A stretch of 64,000 nt of DNA from NCBI GenBank assembly GCA_016712715.1, contig JADJQM010000001.1, positions 1-64,000 on the forward strand. The letters are read 5' to 3'. The notes beneath the pieces were generated by a model that was not told where the DNA came from, searched no databases, and worked only from the letters and a program-made list of their open reading frames with translations. Source of the stretch: Rhodospirillaceae bacterium. Lineage in GTDB: Bacteria > Pseudomonadota > Alphaproteobacteria > Dongiales > Dongiaceae. Both the position numbers and the translations under genes were made by a program. This document shows, piece by piece, positions 24,097-33,790 of this stretch (its first letter is position 1; every line of letters begins with the position of its first letter).

Positions 24097-24218
24097 AATA
24101 ATTGAATATTTTGTTTTTCCGGGCTTAACCCCGGTTTAACCTATTTGCTGCAAATTCAAGACGCTGACGGGGCAAATCTGCTTCATAAGACGGAAAAAGT
24201 TGGAGTGAGAGGGAACTG

Positions 24219-24605
24219 ATGTCGGTCGATCTTAATATGCAAGTCCTCATCGTCGATGATTACAAGACGATGCTCCGCATCATCCGTAATCTATTGAAGC
24301 AACTTGGTTTCAATAATGTGGACGAGGCTACTGACGGTTCCATGGCGCTGCAGAAACTGCGCGACAAGGATTACGGCATGGTCATTTCCGATTGGAACAT
24401 GGAGCCGATGACCGGCTACGATCTGTTGCGTGAGGTCCGCGCCGATTCGCGGCTCAAGAATTTGCCCTTCATCATGATCACGGCGGAATCCAAGACCGAA
24501 AACGTCATCGCGGCGAAGGAAGCGGGCGTCAACAATTACATCGTGAAGCCGTTCAACGCCGCCACGCTCAAGACCAAACTGGTCACCGTTCTCGGCAATT
24601 TCTAA
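24219..24605 (+). CDS. cheY: Chemotaxis response regulator CheY
   Basis: A 128-aa single receiver domain with all key residues: Asp13 and Asp14, phospho-acceptor Asp58 (VISDWN), Thr88 (IMITAE) and Lys110 (IVKPF). It should bind FliM when phosphorylated. It stands in the fli operon, not a che operon, directly before cheZ. GAGAGGGAACTG upstream provides the ribosome site. A weak CCGGG hairpin at 24119-24134 may attenuate transcription from motE. Confidence 0.95.
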   Translation: MSVDLNMQVLIVDDYKTMLRIIRNLLKQLGFNNVDEATDGSMALQKLRDKDYGMVISDWNMEPMTGYDLLREVRADSRLKNLPFIMITAESKTENVIAAKEAGVNNYIVKPFNAATLKTKLVTVLGNF

Positions 24606-24641
24606 GCCGACCCGACCAAGACCAGCGCAATGGGAGCCGGT

Positions 24642-25271
24642 ATGACAGCGACAGTTCCACCCGAACTTGTGCACAGATTGACTGCGCTCAAGGGCCGCAT
24701 GCAGACCGTCAGCCGCGAAGAAATTGCGGACGTGGTTTCGAGCCTTCTTTCCACCATGGAAGGCGATCTCTCCGACGAGAACCTGAAGCTGTTCGGAGAA
24801 CTGGAATCACTCTCCAACTACATCACCACCGCCAAATCCGAAATTGCCGCTCTGCGGCCGGATGAAATCACCTCGCGCCATCTGCCAAAGGCCACGGACG
24901 AGCTCGATGCCATCGTCGGCGCCACCGAGGAAGCGACGAACGCGATTCTCGGCGCCATGGAAAGCCTGGAAGCCATCGCCGGCGAGATGCCCTCGGAATT
25001 CGGCGACAAGGTCAATGAAGCGGTGACGCAGGTCTATGAGGCCTGCAACTTCCAGGACATTACCGGCCAGCGAATCACCAAGGTCGTGAACGCGCTGAAG
25101 CATATCGAGGAGAAGGTCGAGGCCCTGGTTTCGGCCTTCGGCGACGAGATTGCCAAATACAAGAAGGCGCATCCGGAGCCGGAAGAACCGGCCGAGGAAG
25201 TCAAGAAGCCGAGCGATGCCGAGTTGCTGAACGGTCCGCAATTGCCCGACGATGCTTCGGAAACAGGCTGA
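24642..25271 (+). CDS. cheZ: CheY-P phosphatase CheZ, tail shifted out of frame
   Basis: A helical-bundle phosphatase with the catalytic-helix signature VYEACNFQDITGQRITKVV (Asp and Gln around DITGQR). The start at 24642 is preferred because GGGAG stands 6 nt before it. As sequenced, the frame stops at 25271 after DDASETG. The +1 frame reads on as QAEIDALLASFD with its own stop at 25300-25302. That is the conserved CheY-binding tail of CheZ and resembles the FliM peptide EIDSLLG. One extra A in the GGAAACAGG run at 25259-25266 would explain it, so the true gene probably ends at 25302. Confidence 0.93.
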   Translation: MTATVPPELVHRLTALKGRMQTVSREEIADVVSSLLSTMEGDLSDENLKLFGELESLSNYITTAKSEIAALRPDEITSRHLPKATDELDAIVGATEEATNAILGAMESLEAIAGEMPSEFGDKVNEAVTQVYEACNFQDITGQRITKVVNALKHIEEKVEALVSAFGDEIAKYKKAHPEPEEPAEEVKKPSDAELLNGPQLPDDASETG

Positions 25272-25412
25272 GATCGACGCCCTGCTGGCCAGTTTCGACT
25301 GAGCCTTCGGCTGGCCGCCGGCAAGCGGCCGTGGGAAGCAATCCGCGTGCACCTTGATGCAGCGGCTTCGGCCCAGGTGGCGAATGCCCCCAAACCCGAT
25401 TATCCTGCCAGC

Positions 25413-28400
25413 ATGTTCACTGCCCATCCGGAGTCGGTCGCCTTGCTGAGGTGGTGCCAACAGACCGTCTCGGCCGCCCGATCCGGCCGCGTGTTGGCCG
25501 CGCTCTGCCTCAGCGCGCTGTTACTGGCGGCCCAGCCCGGGCCGGCAGCGGCGCAGGATGCGGTCGGCGCCAATGGCCAGTTGTTCGACGATTTCGGCCG
25601 CCTCACGCTCGACTGGGCGAAAGCGACGCCGCCAGAAGTCGAGATCGACCTGGGCGATCAGGAGATGGTGCTGCGATTTGCCCGTCCGGTGGTGGTCGAT
25701 CCGGCGGCGATCCGCGCCAACCTCAAAGCCTATATCCGCAATGCCACCCTCAGCGCCGATGCGATGACCTTGACTTTGGCGCTCAAGAAGCCGGTGACCT
25801 ATCGGTTGGACCGATCGGGCGCGCGCCTGCAACTGGACCTCGCGCAACCGGGCGAGGCGGTGTTCCCGAACAAGGCAAGCGCCGTCGCCGCGCAACCGCC
25901 GGCGCCACAACCCGCGGCACCTTCCACAAGCGCAGCGCCCGCGGAGGGCGCTCTTCCAACCACGGCATCGCCGGCACCCGGTTCCGGCCCCACCCTCAAG
26001 CTGCGCAGTGGGGAGCATAGCGGTTATTCGCGCCTGGCCATCGATTGGCCTGGTGTCGATTTCACCGTGCAGCAGAACGGCGATACGGCATTTGTGAGCT
26101 TCTCCAAGCCCGGGCGCTTGGACTCGGCGACGCGCCTGCCGCCCAGGCTGCGCAGTGTCACAGCCACCTCGACCGCAAAGGGAGGCCTGGGTCTCGAACT
26201 GAAACTGCTGCCCAATGTCGGGCTTAACGCGTTCCGCAATGGCGCCACCGTGGTCATCGATCTGGTCGATGGCAAAGCAGCAGCCACGACGGCGCCAGCT
26301 CCCGCCGAACCGCCGGCACCTCCGGTCGTCGAAGCTCCCGCAGCGGAGACACCCGTCGCCGAAACTCCCAAGGCCGAAACACCCGTGGTCGAAAAACCGG
26401 CCGCGGAACCGCCACCGGTCGAAGCGCCCGCGGTCGCAAGCGCCGAGACCGTGGCACCAGCGCTGCAATCCGAACCGCCGGTAGCCCTGGATGCGCCACA
26501 GGCAGACGCGGTGCCGCCCGCAAGCGCCCCGGTCGAGATCGCCCCACCGGTTGTCGTTACCATGAACCGGCAACGACGCCCATCGCGCAGCCGCCAGCGC
26601 CGGTCGAGATCGTCGCCAGCGCCGAGCCGTCGGAAAATGGGGCGCTGCTGAACATGGCATTCCCGAAGGCGACGGGACTTGCCGTGTTCCGCCGCGGCGA
26701 TGCGCTGTGGCTGGTGTTTGATCGGCCGGGCCCGGTCGATCTCGCGGGCCTTGTGAAATCGGCGCCGGCCCTCAGCGGCCTTGCGCGCGTCGAGAGTCCC
26801 TATGCAACCGTGCTGCGCCTGCCGACCCTGGCCAAGCTGGGCGGCGGCGATATGGGCGCCAAGATCAGCGGCGATGGTCGCAGTTGGCAGATCAGTCTGG
26901 GGCGTGGCCGCGACCTGCGCCCCGCCAAGGGGATCGAGCAGCGGCGAGAATCGCTGGCAGATGGCGGCGCGTCGCTGCTGCTGCAGGCGACGCGGCCTGG
27001 ACCGGTCGTCAAACTGCAGGATCCGGAAGCCGGCGACGAGATGGCGGTCATTCCGCTGCTGACGACCGGGTCTGGCATTGCCGAGGGTGCCGCTTGGCCG
27101 GATTTCCGCGTTTTGCCGAGTTTCCAGGGTGTCGTGGTGGTGCCGATCAGCGATCGAACCCGGGTCGAGGCGCTGCCCAATGGCGTGGTCGTGACCACCG
27201 ATGGCGAACCTGGCGGCGCGCCAAGTCCGGTCGTGCCCAAGCCCATTGCCGAGACCGTGCCGCCACCGCTCGAAGCGGACGATACGGCTGTGCCGGAAGT
27301 TGTGACGGCAACGCCCGAAGCCGTCTCGCCGGAGGGTGCCGCGAGCAGTGCTGCGGAACCGGCGGTGGAGCCGAGTTCAACCAAGGTGGAATCGGTGGTC
27401 GGCATTTTCGATCTGCCGCGCTGGCGGCGCGGCGGCGAGGCGAATTTCAGCAGCGACGAAGCGGCCCTGCGGTCGGCGGTCACCGAGGCATCCAACCGCG
27501 ACAAGCCGCTGGGTCGGTTGGCTCTGGCGCAATTTCACTTTGCTCATGGTCGCTACGCGGAGGCGCTCGGCGACATGGCGCTTCTCGAGAAGCAGGCCGA
27601 AGATGGCGACAAGGATGTGCTGGCCCTGCGTGGCGCCATCCTGGCGCTCGCGGATCGGGATGCGGAGGCGCGCGCCGATCTCGAACGCAGCGAGTTGAAC
27701 GGCGTGCCGGAAGCGGAAATGTTCCGTGGCTATGTCGCTGCGCGGGCGCTGGATTGGCCGCGGGCGGCGGCCGTGTTCGGTGCGCCCATCCCCAGCCTTG
27801 ACGATTACCCCAAGCCAGCGCGCATGCTGATCCGGCGGGTTGCCGCCGAGGCCTTGCTCCGCGCCGGCAATTCGCTCATGGCGCAGACCTTCCTCGATGC
27901 GATGAAGCTCGACATGCCGTCTCCGGAAGACCAGGCCTTTCACGACTATCTCACGGGCCTGCAATTGGCGCAGGCCGGCAACAAGGAAGAGGCAATCAAG
28001 GCCTGGACCGCGCTCGCCGACAGCCCCGTCGACGAAGTGCATGCGCGATCGCAATTCGATCTCACTGAGCTGCAACTGGCCGATGGCCTGATCGACGACA
28101 GACAGGCAGCCTCGCAACTGGAAGCGTTGCGGTTCGTCTGGCGCGGTACCGATTTCGAGTTCGATCTGCTCGATCGCCTGGGGACGTTGTATGTGGCGTC
28201 CGACCAGCCGCGCAAAGGCCTGGTCACGTTGCGGCAGGCGGCAGCCAACTTCCCCAGCCATCCCCGTGCCAAGCGCGCAACCGAAGCCATGTCGCAGGCC
28301 TTCCACGATCTCTATCTCGGCGACAAGGCCGATCGCCTGCCGCCACTGACGGCCGTGGCTCTCTATGACGAGTTCCGCGAACTGACGCCGAGCGGCGCCG

Positions 28401-29245
28401 ATGGCGACAGGATGGTCACCGCCCTGGCCGATCGCCTGGTGAAGGTTGACCTGCTGGACGGCGCGGCGCGCCTGCTGGAGAACCAGGTCAACAAGCGCCT
28501 GGTCGGCCTGGAGAAGGCCAAGGCGGGGACGCGATTGGCGGCCATTCGGCTGCTCGACGGCAAACCGGATCTGGCGCTCGATGCGATCAAGGCCAGCGAA
28601 GTGCCCGACATACCCCGACGTGACGGCACAACGCCGCCGCCCTGCAGGGGGCGCGCCTTGTTCGAGACCGGCGATACGCTGAAGGGCCTCGCCTTGGTGC
28701 GCGACGACAACAGCCTGGACGGGTTGTGGCTGAAGGCCGATCTCAGCTGGCGCATGCGCGAATGGCCAGCGGCGGCTACCGCGCTCGACGAACTTATCGC
28801 CGGCGAGACGAAGCGCCTGCAGGAAGCCGATCCCTCAATGCGACCGCCCCCCGACCTCACCGTCGACCCGGCGGCGGCCCTCGCGGAAACCGGAGATGAC
28901 GGCGAAGCCGCCGCCAAGCGCGACGAGCAGTTCAACAAGGTGCTGGCACCGCTTATCCTCAACCAGGCCATCGCGCTGTCGCTCGCCAATGACCGGCCGG
29001 GTCTGCGCATGCTGGGCAAGGCGCGCGGTACGCAAATGGCCAAGGGCCCCTTTGCAAAGGCGTTCGCGACGCTGACGTCGCCATCTAGCAATCTTGCCGA
29101 CAGTATCGGCGCAGCGATGAAGAGCGTCGATCAATTGGCAGAGTTCGTGGTCGACTATCGTGACCGATTGAAGAACCAGAGCCTCAGCGTACCGGAACCG
29201 GCGCCGGACGCGGCCCCGCCAGCGGCGGACGCGCCCGCGCCCTGA
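25413..29245 (+). pseudogene. Large AMIN-like/TPR envelope protein of the flagellar cluster, frameshifted as sequenced
   Basis: A single gene of roughly 1275 codons, split as given. The first part ends at a stop at 26651. In the frame of the second part, the Pro/Ala-rich linker continues unbroken upstream of 26654 (HEPATTPIAQPPAPVEIVAS), so the break lies near 26560. It has a signal-like segment (VLAALCLSALLLAAQPGPAAA), two AMIN-like beta domains (VEIDLGDQEMVLRFARPV and YSRLAIDWPGVDFTV), a Pro/Ala/Glu linker, and a long C-terminal TPR-like helical part. A second damaged spot at 28613-28651 has three extra bases in C4, C3 and G5 runs that restore the frame. A GTG at 25347 is an alternative start. 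Related large TPR proteins follow cheZ in other Rhodospirillales. Function is unknown, but envelope-motor contact is plausible. Confidence 0.72.
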
Positions 29246-29257
29246 GGCCTCGACCCC

Positions 29258-30019
29258 TCAGCCGGTGCCGAAGCTGCGCACCAGGCTGCCCGCGACCAGA
29301 TACCAGCCGTCCACCATGACAAAGAAGATCAGCTTGAACGGCAGCGCGATCATGACTGGCGGCAGCATCATCATGCCCATCGACATGAGGACCGAGGCCA
29401 CGACCATGTCGATGACGAGGAAGGGAACGAAGAGGAGGAAGCCGATCTCGAAGGCGCGGCGCAGTTCCGAAATCATGAAGGCCGGCACGAGGACCTTGAG
29501 CGGTGTCTCTTCCGGCGTCGCCACAGCATCGATCTGCGCGATATCCATGAACAGGGCTAGATCCTTTTCCCGCACCTGCGACAGCATGAAGGTACGGAAT
29601 GGTGCCACGGTCAGGGTGAAGGCCTGTTCCTCGGTGATCTGTTCGGCAATGAGCGGGGCAATGCCGTCGTCATAGGCCTTCTCGAAAGTGGGGGCCATGA
29701 TGAAGGCCGTGAGGAACAGCGCGAGGCTCGTCAAAACCATGTTGGGCGGCGTCTGCTGTGCGCCGAGCGCCGAGCGCAGCAACGACAGCACAATGACCAC
29801 GCGGGTAAAGCTGGTCACCGTGATGAGGATGCCTGGCGCCAGCGACAGCACCGTCATCAGGGCCAGCAGCTGGATGATGCGGCCGGTCGTGCCGCCGGAG
29901 GGCCCGTCGCCAAGATCGAGGTTGAGGCTTTGTGCGAAGGCGGCGCCGGTGCCCAGCAACAGCAGCGGCAGCGCAATCCAGGTGGTCCGCGCGAGCAGTC
30001 GGAGGTTGGGGCGGGTCAT
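29258..30019 (-). CDS. fliP: Flagellar type III export protein FliP
   Basis: A 253-aa export-gate subunit with a cleavable signal (WIALPLLLLGTGAAFA) and the family blocks VLSLAPGILITVTSFTRVVIV, LRSALGAQQTPPNMVL and LPFKLIFFVMVDGWYLVAGS. The start at 30019 overlaps the fliO stop by 4 nt. The longer frame to 30421 would read through fliO in another frame and is rejected. It is last in fhlB-orf-fliO-fliP. Confidence 0.97.
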   Translation of the reverse strand: MTRPNLRLLARTTWIALPLLLLGTGAAFAQSLNLDLGDGPSGGTTGRIIQLLALMTVLSLAPGILITVTSFTRVVIVLSLLRSALGAQQTPPNMVLTSLALFLTAFIMAPTFEKAYDDGIAPLIAEQITEEQAFTLTVAPFRTFMLSQVREKDLALFMDIAQIDAVATPEETPLKVLVPAFMISELRRAFEIGFLLFVPFLVIDMVVASVLMSMGMMMLPPVMIALPFKLIFFVMVDGWYLVAGSLVRSFGTG

Positions 30020-30411
30020 GGCGTGCGGTCGTCTTTCACGGGGAAATGGGGCGCTGCGGGATCGTACAGGGGCGGTGGTTCCTGTCGCCGATTGTCGCGC
30101 GGCGGCATCAATTCGGTTCCACCCTTGCGGGCCATTTCCTGATCGAAGGACGCGCGCTCGATGCCGCGCTCGACGACCACATCGCCTTGCGGTCCCAGCA
30201 GCAGCAGATGCTCGACCAGGTCGCGCCGCACCAGCACAAGCCGATGGCGCGGCCCGACCGGGGTCGTCTCCATCACCTGCAGGCGGCGCTGTCCGGCCGT
30301 CCGCAAGGCGCCGCCCATGCCGAAGCGACGCATCAGCCAAGCCAGGAGGGCGATCAGGCCAAGGACCAGCAGCAGTGCCAGGGCGAAACGCAAATAGGAA
30401 TCGTAGGTCAT
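30016..30411 (-). CDS. fliO: Flagellar export accessory protein FliO
   Basis: A 131-aa protein with one N-terminal transmembrane helix (YLRFALALLLVLGLIALLAWLM) and a cytoplasmic domain RRLQVMETTPVGPRHRLVLVRRDLVEHLLLLG, the FliO signature. It assists assembly of the FliP ring. It overlaps fliP by 4 nt. The ribosome site is weak. Confidence 0.9.
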   Translation of the reverse strand: MTYDSYLRFALALLLVLGLIALLAWLMRRFGMGGALRTAGQRRLQVMETTPVGPRHRLVLVRRDLVEHLLLLGPQGDVVVERGIERASFDQEMARKGGTELMPPRDNRRQEPPPLYDPAAPHFPVKDDRTP

Positions 30412-30500
30412 CAGAAATCAAAAGCCATATCTGGTTCCGTCAACAGGGCGCCCATGAGCTGGCGCGGAAAATCAGGTCCGGGCGATATCAAGTGAGGGTT

Positions 30501-30866
30501 TCACTTCCGGCCATTGGGCGGTCCGGGATCCTTGCGCGGCGTGGTCGCATAGGCAAGCTGCGCGCGCAAGCGCCGATCCGCCTGCTGCAGGTCGAGCGAC
30601 AGATCTACATTGCGCCGGCGCAGGGTATAGTCGAGCCGGTCAAGTTCACCCATCAGCGTCTCAAGCGCGGGGCGCAGGGGCCGGGCGATATCGACATTGA
30701 GCGAGGCCACGGCATCGCACAGCACGGCGATGCGCATGGCGAGGAGGTCGAGCTCCACCAGCTGACCCGTTTCGGCCATCACTCTGGTGTCGTTGATCAT
30801 GGCGGAAAGTTCCGCGATGGCCGAACCCAGATCCTCGTGATCGGGCAGGTGGGGGTGGGCCGTCAT
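30501..30866 (-). CDS. Unknown protein in the fhlB-fliO-fliP operon
   Basis: A 121-aa soluble, mostly helical protein that I do not recognise. It is acidic at the N-terminus, with amphipathic helices (SAIAELSAMINDTRVMAETGQ and so on), and ends in a basic Pro-rich tail. Its start overlaps the fhlB stop by 4 nt and fliO follows 89 nt after its end, so it belongs to this export operon. Size and helix content would suit a small export chaperone, but there is no motif to support that. Confidence 0.65.
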   Translation of the reverse strand: MTAHPHLPDHEDLGSAIAELSAMINDTRVMAETGQLVELDLLAMRIAVLCDAVASLNVDIARPLRPALETLMGELDRLDYTLRRRNVDLSLDLQQADRRLRAQLAYATTPRKDPGPPNGRK

Positions 30867-31255
30867 GGCGTGTCATCCTGGGCATGGCCGTTGGCGCGAT
30901 AGATGTAGCTGAGGATCTCCGCCACGGCGGCGATGGCATCGACCGGTATCTCGGCATCGAGCTCGACCGCGGCCAGCAGTTCCACGAGGTCCGGATCTTC
31001 GCGCACCGGGACGCCCTTGGCGAAGGCGATCTCAAGAATCTGCTCGGCGACGCTGCCGCGGCCGGTGGCCACCACGCGCGGACCGCGCTGGGGACCGGTC
31101 GCCCCAGGCTTGGGCTTGTGGTCGAGGGCAACGGCGACGAGAACCCGCTCCTTTGGCTTTTGCCATCGGGGGCGGCGGGGGCCGATCTCGTCCTCGTCGC
31201 TGGCACCCATCATCTGCTCCATCAGGACCGATTCTCGGTCCGCCGGGACAATCAT
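30863..31255 (-). CDS. fhlB: FhlB, homologue of the FlhB cytoplasmic domain
   Basis: A 130-aa soluble protein matching the C-terminal part of FlhB (PRVVATGRGSVAEQILEIAF, KGVPVREDPDLVELLAAVEL, EIPVDAIAAVAEILSYIYR). It lacks the transmembrane part and the autocleavage motif NPTH, which true FlhB at 33791 has. Such stand-alone FhlB proteins can partly replace the FlhB tail in substrate switching in other bacteria. AAGGA precedes the start. First gene of a four-gene minus-strand operon divergent from flgB. Confidence 0.85.
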   Translation of the reverse strand: MIVPADRESVLMEQMMGASDEDEIGPRRPRWQKPKERVLVAVALDHKPKPGATGPQRGPRVVATGRGSVAEQILEIAFAKGVPVREDPDLVELLAAVELDAEIPVDAIAAVAEILSYIYRANGHAQDDTP

Positions 31256-31319
31256 TGGTTCCTTATACTATGTGGAGCGCTGCTTAACGAGGCCTTAACG
31301 CTGCAGCAATATGATGATG

Positions 31320-31332
31320 AATCAATACGTTC
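31320..31332. promoter_or_regulatory. Near-consensus IHF site between fhlB and flgB
   Basis: AATCAATACGTTC matches WATCAA-NNNN-TTR at all but the last base. No sigma-54 site with correct spacing was found in 31256-31513, so its use is uncertain. Confidence 0.25.
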
Positions 31333-31513
31333 GCTTGAGTCAGCCAACCTGCTCACACCGGCAGGGCAAAGTGCCACCAATTTGCGGAGATTTTTCGTAG
31401 CATTTTAGGTAATTTAACGGGATCTTAAGTCCTGCCGACCAGAATCGGGTTCGAAGCCGTGCCGCGGGTGGTTGGAAAACGACTTTTACGCGGCCGGCAA
31501 TGGAGCGGAGCGG

Positions 31514-31921
31514 ATGAATTTCACCGACATCCCGTTGTTTGAGCGGCTGACCGAGCGGATGAACTGGCTCGGGCAGCGCACCCGTGTCCTGTCGCAGAAC
31601 ATCGCCAATGCCGATACGCCGAACTACCAGCCCAAGGATGTGAAGCCGCTAGATTTCGATGCCGAGATGCGCAAGTTGGACCCGGTGGCGCCGGCGCGGA
31701 CCGACAAGAAGCATCTGGTGGGCACGGTGGCGCCGGTGGGCGAATTCGACGCCAAGAAGTCCAAAAAGACCTACGAGACGGCACCGGTCGGCAATGCCGT
31801 GGTGGTCGAAGAGCAGATGATGAAGGTCGCTGACACCCAGTTGAACTACAACATGGTGGTCAATCTCTATCGCAAGCATATCGATTTGTTCAAGACCGCC
31901 ATCGGCCGTGGCGGCGCCTGA
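31514..31921 (+). CDS. flgB: Flagellar proximal rod protein FlgB
   Basis: A 135-aa rod protein of normal size: FTDIPLFERLTERMNWLGQR, then SQNIANADTPNYQPKDVKP, and the C-terminal helix MMKVADTQLNYNMVVNLYRK. The start at 31514 is supported by GGAGCGGAG. The longer frame from 31472 is not needed. First gene of flgB-flgC-fliE-fliQ-fliR-flhB. Confidence 0.96.
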   Translation: MNFTDIPLFERLTERMNWLGQRTRVLSQNIANADTPNYQPKDVKPLDFDAEMRKLDPVAPARTDKKHLVGTVAPVGEFDAKKSKKTYETAPVGNAVVVEEQMMKVADTQLNYNMVVNLYRKHIDLFKTAIGRGGA

Positions 31922-31968
31922 CATCAGACCGAGCGCCGGATAGGGGCGTGGGTCGCTAGGAGCGTAAA

Positions 31969-32376
31969 ATGGAATTGTTCGATTCGATGTTCATCTCCGC
32001 CTCCGGCATGCGCGTGCAGGGAGAGCGTCTGCGCGTTATCGCCGAGAACATCGCCAACGTCGATTCCGTGGGCGAGACCCCGGGTGCCGACCCCTATCGT
32101 CGCAAGGTCATCACATTCCGCAACCAGCTCGACCGCGAGATGGGTGTCGACACGGTCAAGGTATCCAAGGTCGGCACCGATCCCAGCGATTTCCGCAAGA
32201 AGTACGATCCGGGCAATCCGGCGGCGGACAAGGACGGCTATGTCAGCCTGCCCAATGTGAACGCCCTGGTGGAAATGACCGACATGCGCGAGGCGCAACG
32301 ATCCTATGAAGCCAACCTCAAGGTGATCGAGGCGTCGCGCAGCATGCTGTCGCGCACCATCGACGTCCTGCGCTGA
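31969..32376 (+). CDS. flgC: Flagellar proximal rod protein FlgC
   Basis: A 135-aa rod protein with SASGMRVQGERLRVIAENIANV and the C-terminal block VSLPNVNALVEMTDMREAQR..YEANLKVIEASRSM. AGGAG precedes the ATG. It follows flgB by 47 nt. Confidence 0.97.
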   Translation: MELFDSMFISASGMRVQGERLRVIAENIANVDSVGETPGADPYRRKVITFRNQLDREMGVDTVKVSKVGTDPSDFRKKYDPGNPAADKDGYVSLPNVNALVEMTDMREAQRSYEANLKVIEASRSMLSRTIDVLR

Positions 32377-32393
32377 GGCTGAGGGAACAACCA

Positions 32394-32705
32394 ATGGCCG
32401 ATCCAATCATCAGCAATGCCGTCAACGCCTACAACGCCGCCGCCAAGGCGCTCGGCTCCAGTGGGCTGGAAGCGCGTGAGAATGCCGGTCCGAGCTTCGG
32501 CGAACTGCTGCAGAACATCAAGACTGACGCCATCCAGACGGGCAAGAGCGACGAAAAACAGACCATGATGGCAGCTGCCGGCCAGGCCAACATCACCGAC
32601 GTGGTGACGGCCGTGTCCGCCGCCGAAGTGACCTTGCAGGCCGTGACCGCCGTGCGCGACCGGGTCATTTCGGCCTATCAGGAAATCATGCGGATGCCGA
32701 TCTGA
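32394..32705 (+). CDS. fliE: Flagellar hook-basal body protein FliE
   Basis: A 103-aa protein joining the MS ring to the rod. GPSFGELLQN in the middle and the C-terminal helix NITDVVTAVSAAEVTLQAVT..VRDRVISAYQEIMRMPI are diagnostic. Confidence 0.95.
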   Translation: MADPIISNAVNAYNAAAKALGSSGLEARENAGPSFGELLQNIKTDAIQTGKSDEKQTMMAAAGQANITDVVTAVSAAEVTLQAVTAVRDRVISAYQEIMRMPI

Positions 32706-32744
32706 TCCCAAGGGATCGACCGGTTTCTGTGGTAGGATCCGGCC

Positions 32745-33005
32745 ATGGATGAGGCAGCCCTTCTCGAAATCGCCCGCGACGCGGTGATCGTCACCCTCAA
32801 GGTCGGCGCACCGATCATGCTGATTTCGCTGGCGGTGGGACTGCTGATCTCGCTGTTCCAGGCCCTGACGCAGATCCAGGAAGCGACCCTCACTTTCGTA
32901 CCGAAGGTGGTCATCGTGTTCATGTCGCTGCTGCTGCTGGCGCCGTTCATGTTGCACGCGCTGATCGACTTTACCGAGCAAATCATGTCGCGCGCGGCCG
33001 GCTAG
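32745..33005 (+). CDS. fliQ: Flagellar export protein FliQ
   Basis: An 86-aa export-gate subunit with two transmembrane hairpin helices. VGAPIMLISLAVGLLISLFQ, ALTQIQEATLTFVPK and a normal length identify it. It overlaps nothing. fliR follows after 9 nt. Confidence 0.97.
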   Translation: MDEAALLEIARDAVIVTLKVGAPIMLISLAVGLLISLFQALTQIQEATLTFVPKVVIVFMSLLLLAPFMLHALIDFTEQIMSRAAG

Positions 33006-33014
33006 ACCGGGCAC

Positions 33015-33776
33015 ATGTCGATCGAGGGTTTTCTCACCACATCGGTTTTCCAGTTCCTGCTGATCTTCGCCAGGATAGGGGCCGCTATTTCGCTGATGCC
33101 GGGCTTCGGCGAAGCCTATGTCGCGGTCCGCGCCCGCCTGGCCTTTGCCCTGCTGCTGTCCTTCGTGCTCATGCCCCTGCTCAAGGACCTCATACCGGTG
33201 CTGCCGCCTGATCCGGCCAGCATGGGGGTACTCATTCTGGGCGAGATCACAATCGGCATGTTCTTCGGAGTGATGTGCCGTGTCATCCTGATGAGCACCC
33301 TGTCGGCCGGCATGGTCATCGCGCTCCAGATCGGCATCGCCAATGCCCTGTCAGCGGATCCGACCACGGCGCAGCAGGGCGCCATTACCGGCAATTTCCT
33401 GATCGCAACGGCGGTAGTCCTCATTTTCGCAACCGGCCTCGATCATCTGACGCTGCGTGCGCTGGCCGGGACCTATGGCGTGTTCCAGCCGGGCGAAATG
33501 CCGCAACTTGAAGACATGGCCAACATGATCGCCCGCGTGGTGGGCGATTCCTTCCTCCTCGCCCTGCAAATGTCGGCGCCGTTCCTGGTCTATGGTGTGG
33601 TGCTGGTGGTTGGCATGGGACTGATCGCGCGTCTGATGCCGACGCTCCAGGTGTTCTTCGTCGTCATGCCGCTGCAATTGCTGGTCGGGTTTGGGCTGTT
33701 CGCGGTCACGGTCTCGGCCGCAATGATCTGGTTCCTCGATGTCTATGCCGATCATCTCTCCGGCCTTGCTGAGTAA
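33015..33776 (+). CDS. fliR: Flagellar export protein FliR
   Basis: A 253-aa polytopic export-gate subunit. FLLIFARIGAAISLMPGFGE near the N-terminus and GEITIGMFFGVMCRVILMS in the middle are typical. Normal length, between fliQ and flhB. Confidence 0.96.
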   Translation: MSIEGFLTTSVFQFLLIFARIGAAISLMPGFGEAYVAVRARLAFALLLSFVLMPLLKDLIPVLPPDPASMGVLILGEITIGMFFGVMCRVILMSTLSAGMVIALQIGIANALSADPTTAQQGAITGNFLIATAVVLIFATGLDHLTLRALAGTYGVFQPGEMPQLEDMANMIARVVGDSFLLALQMSAPFLVYGVVLVVGMGLIARLMPTLQVFFVVMPLQLLVGFGLFAVTVSAAMIWFLDVYADHLSGLAE

Positions 33777-33790
33777 GGCAAAGCACGGCG

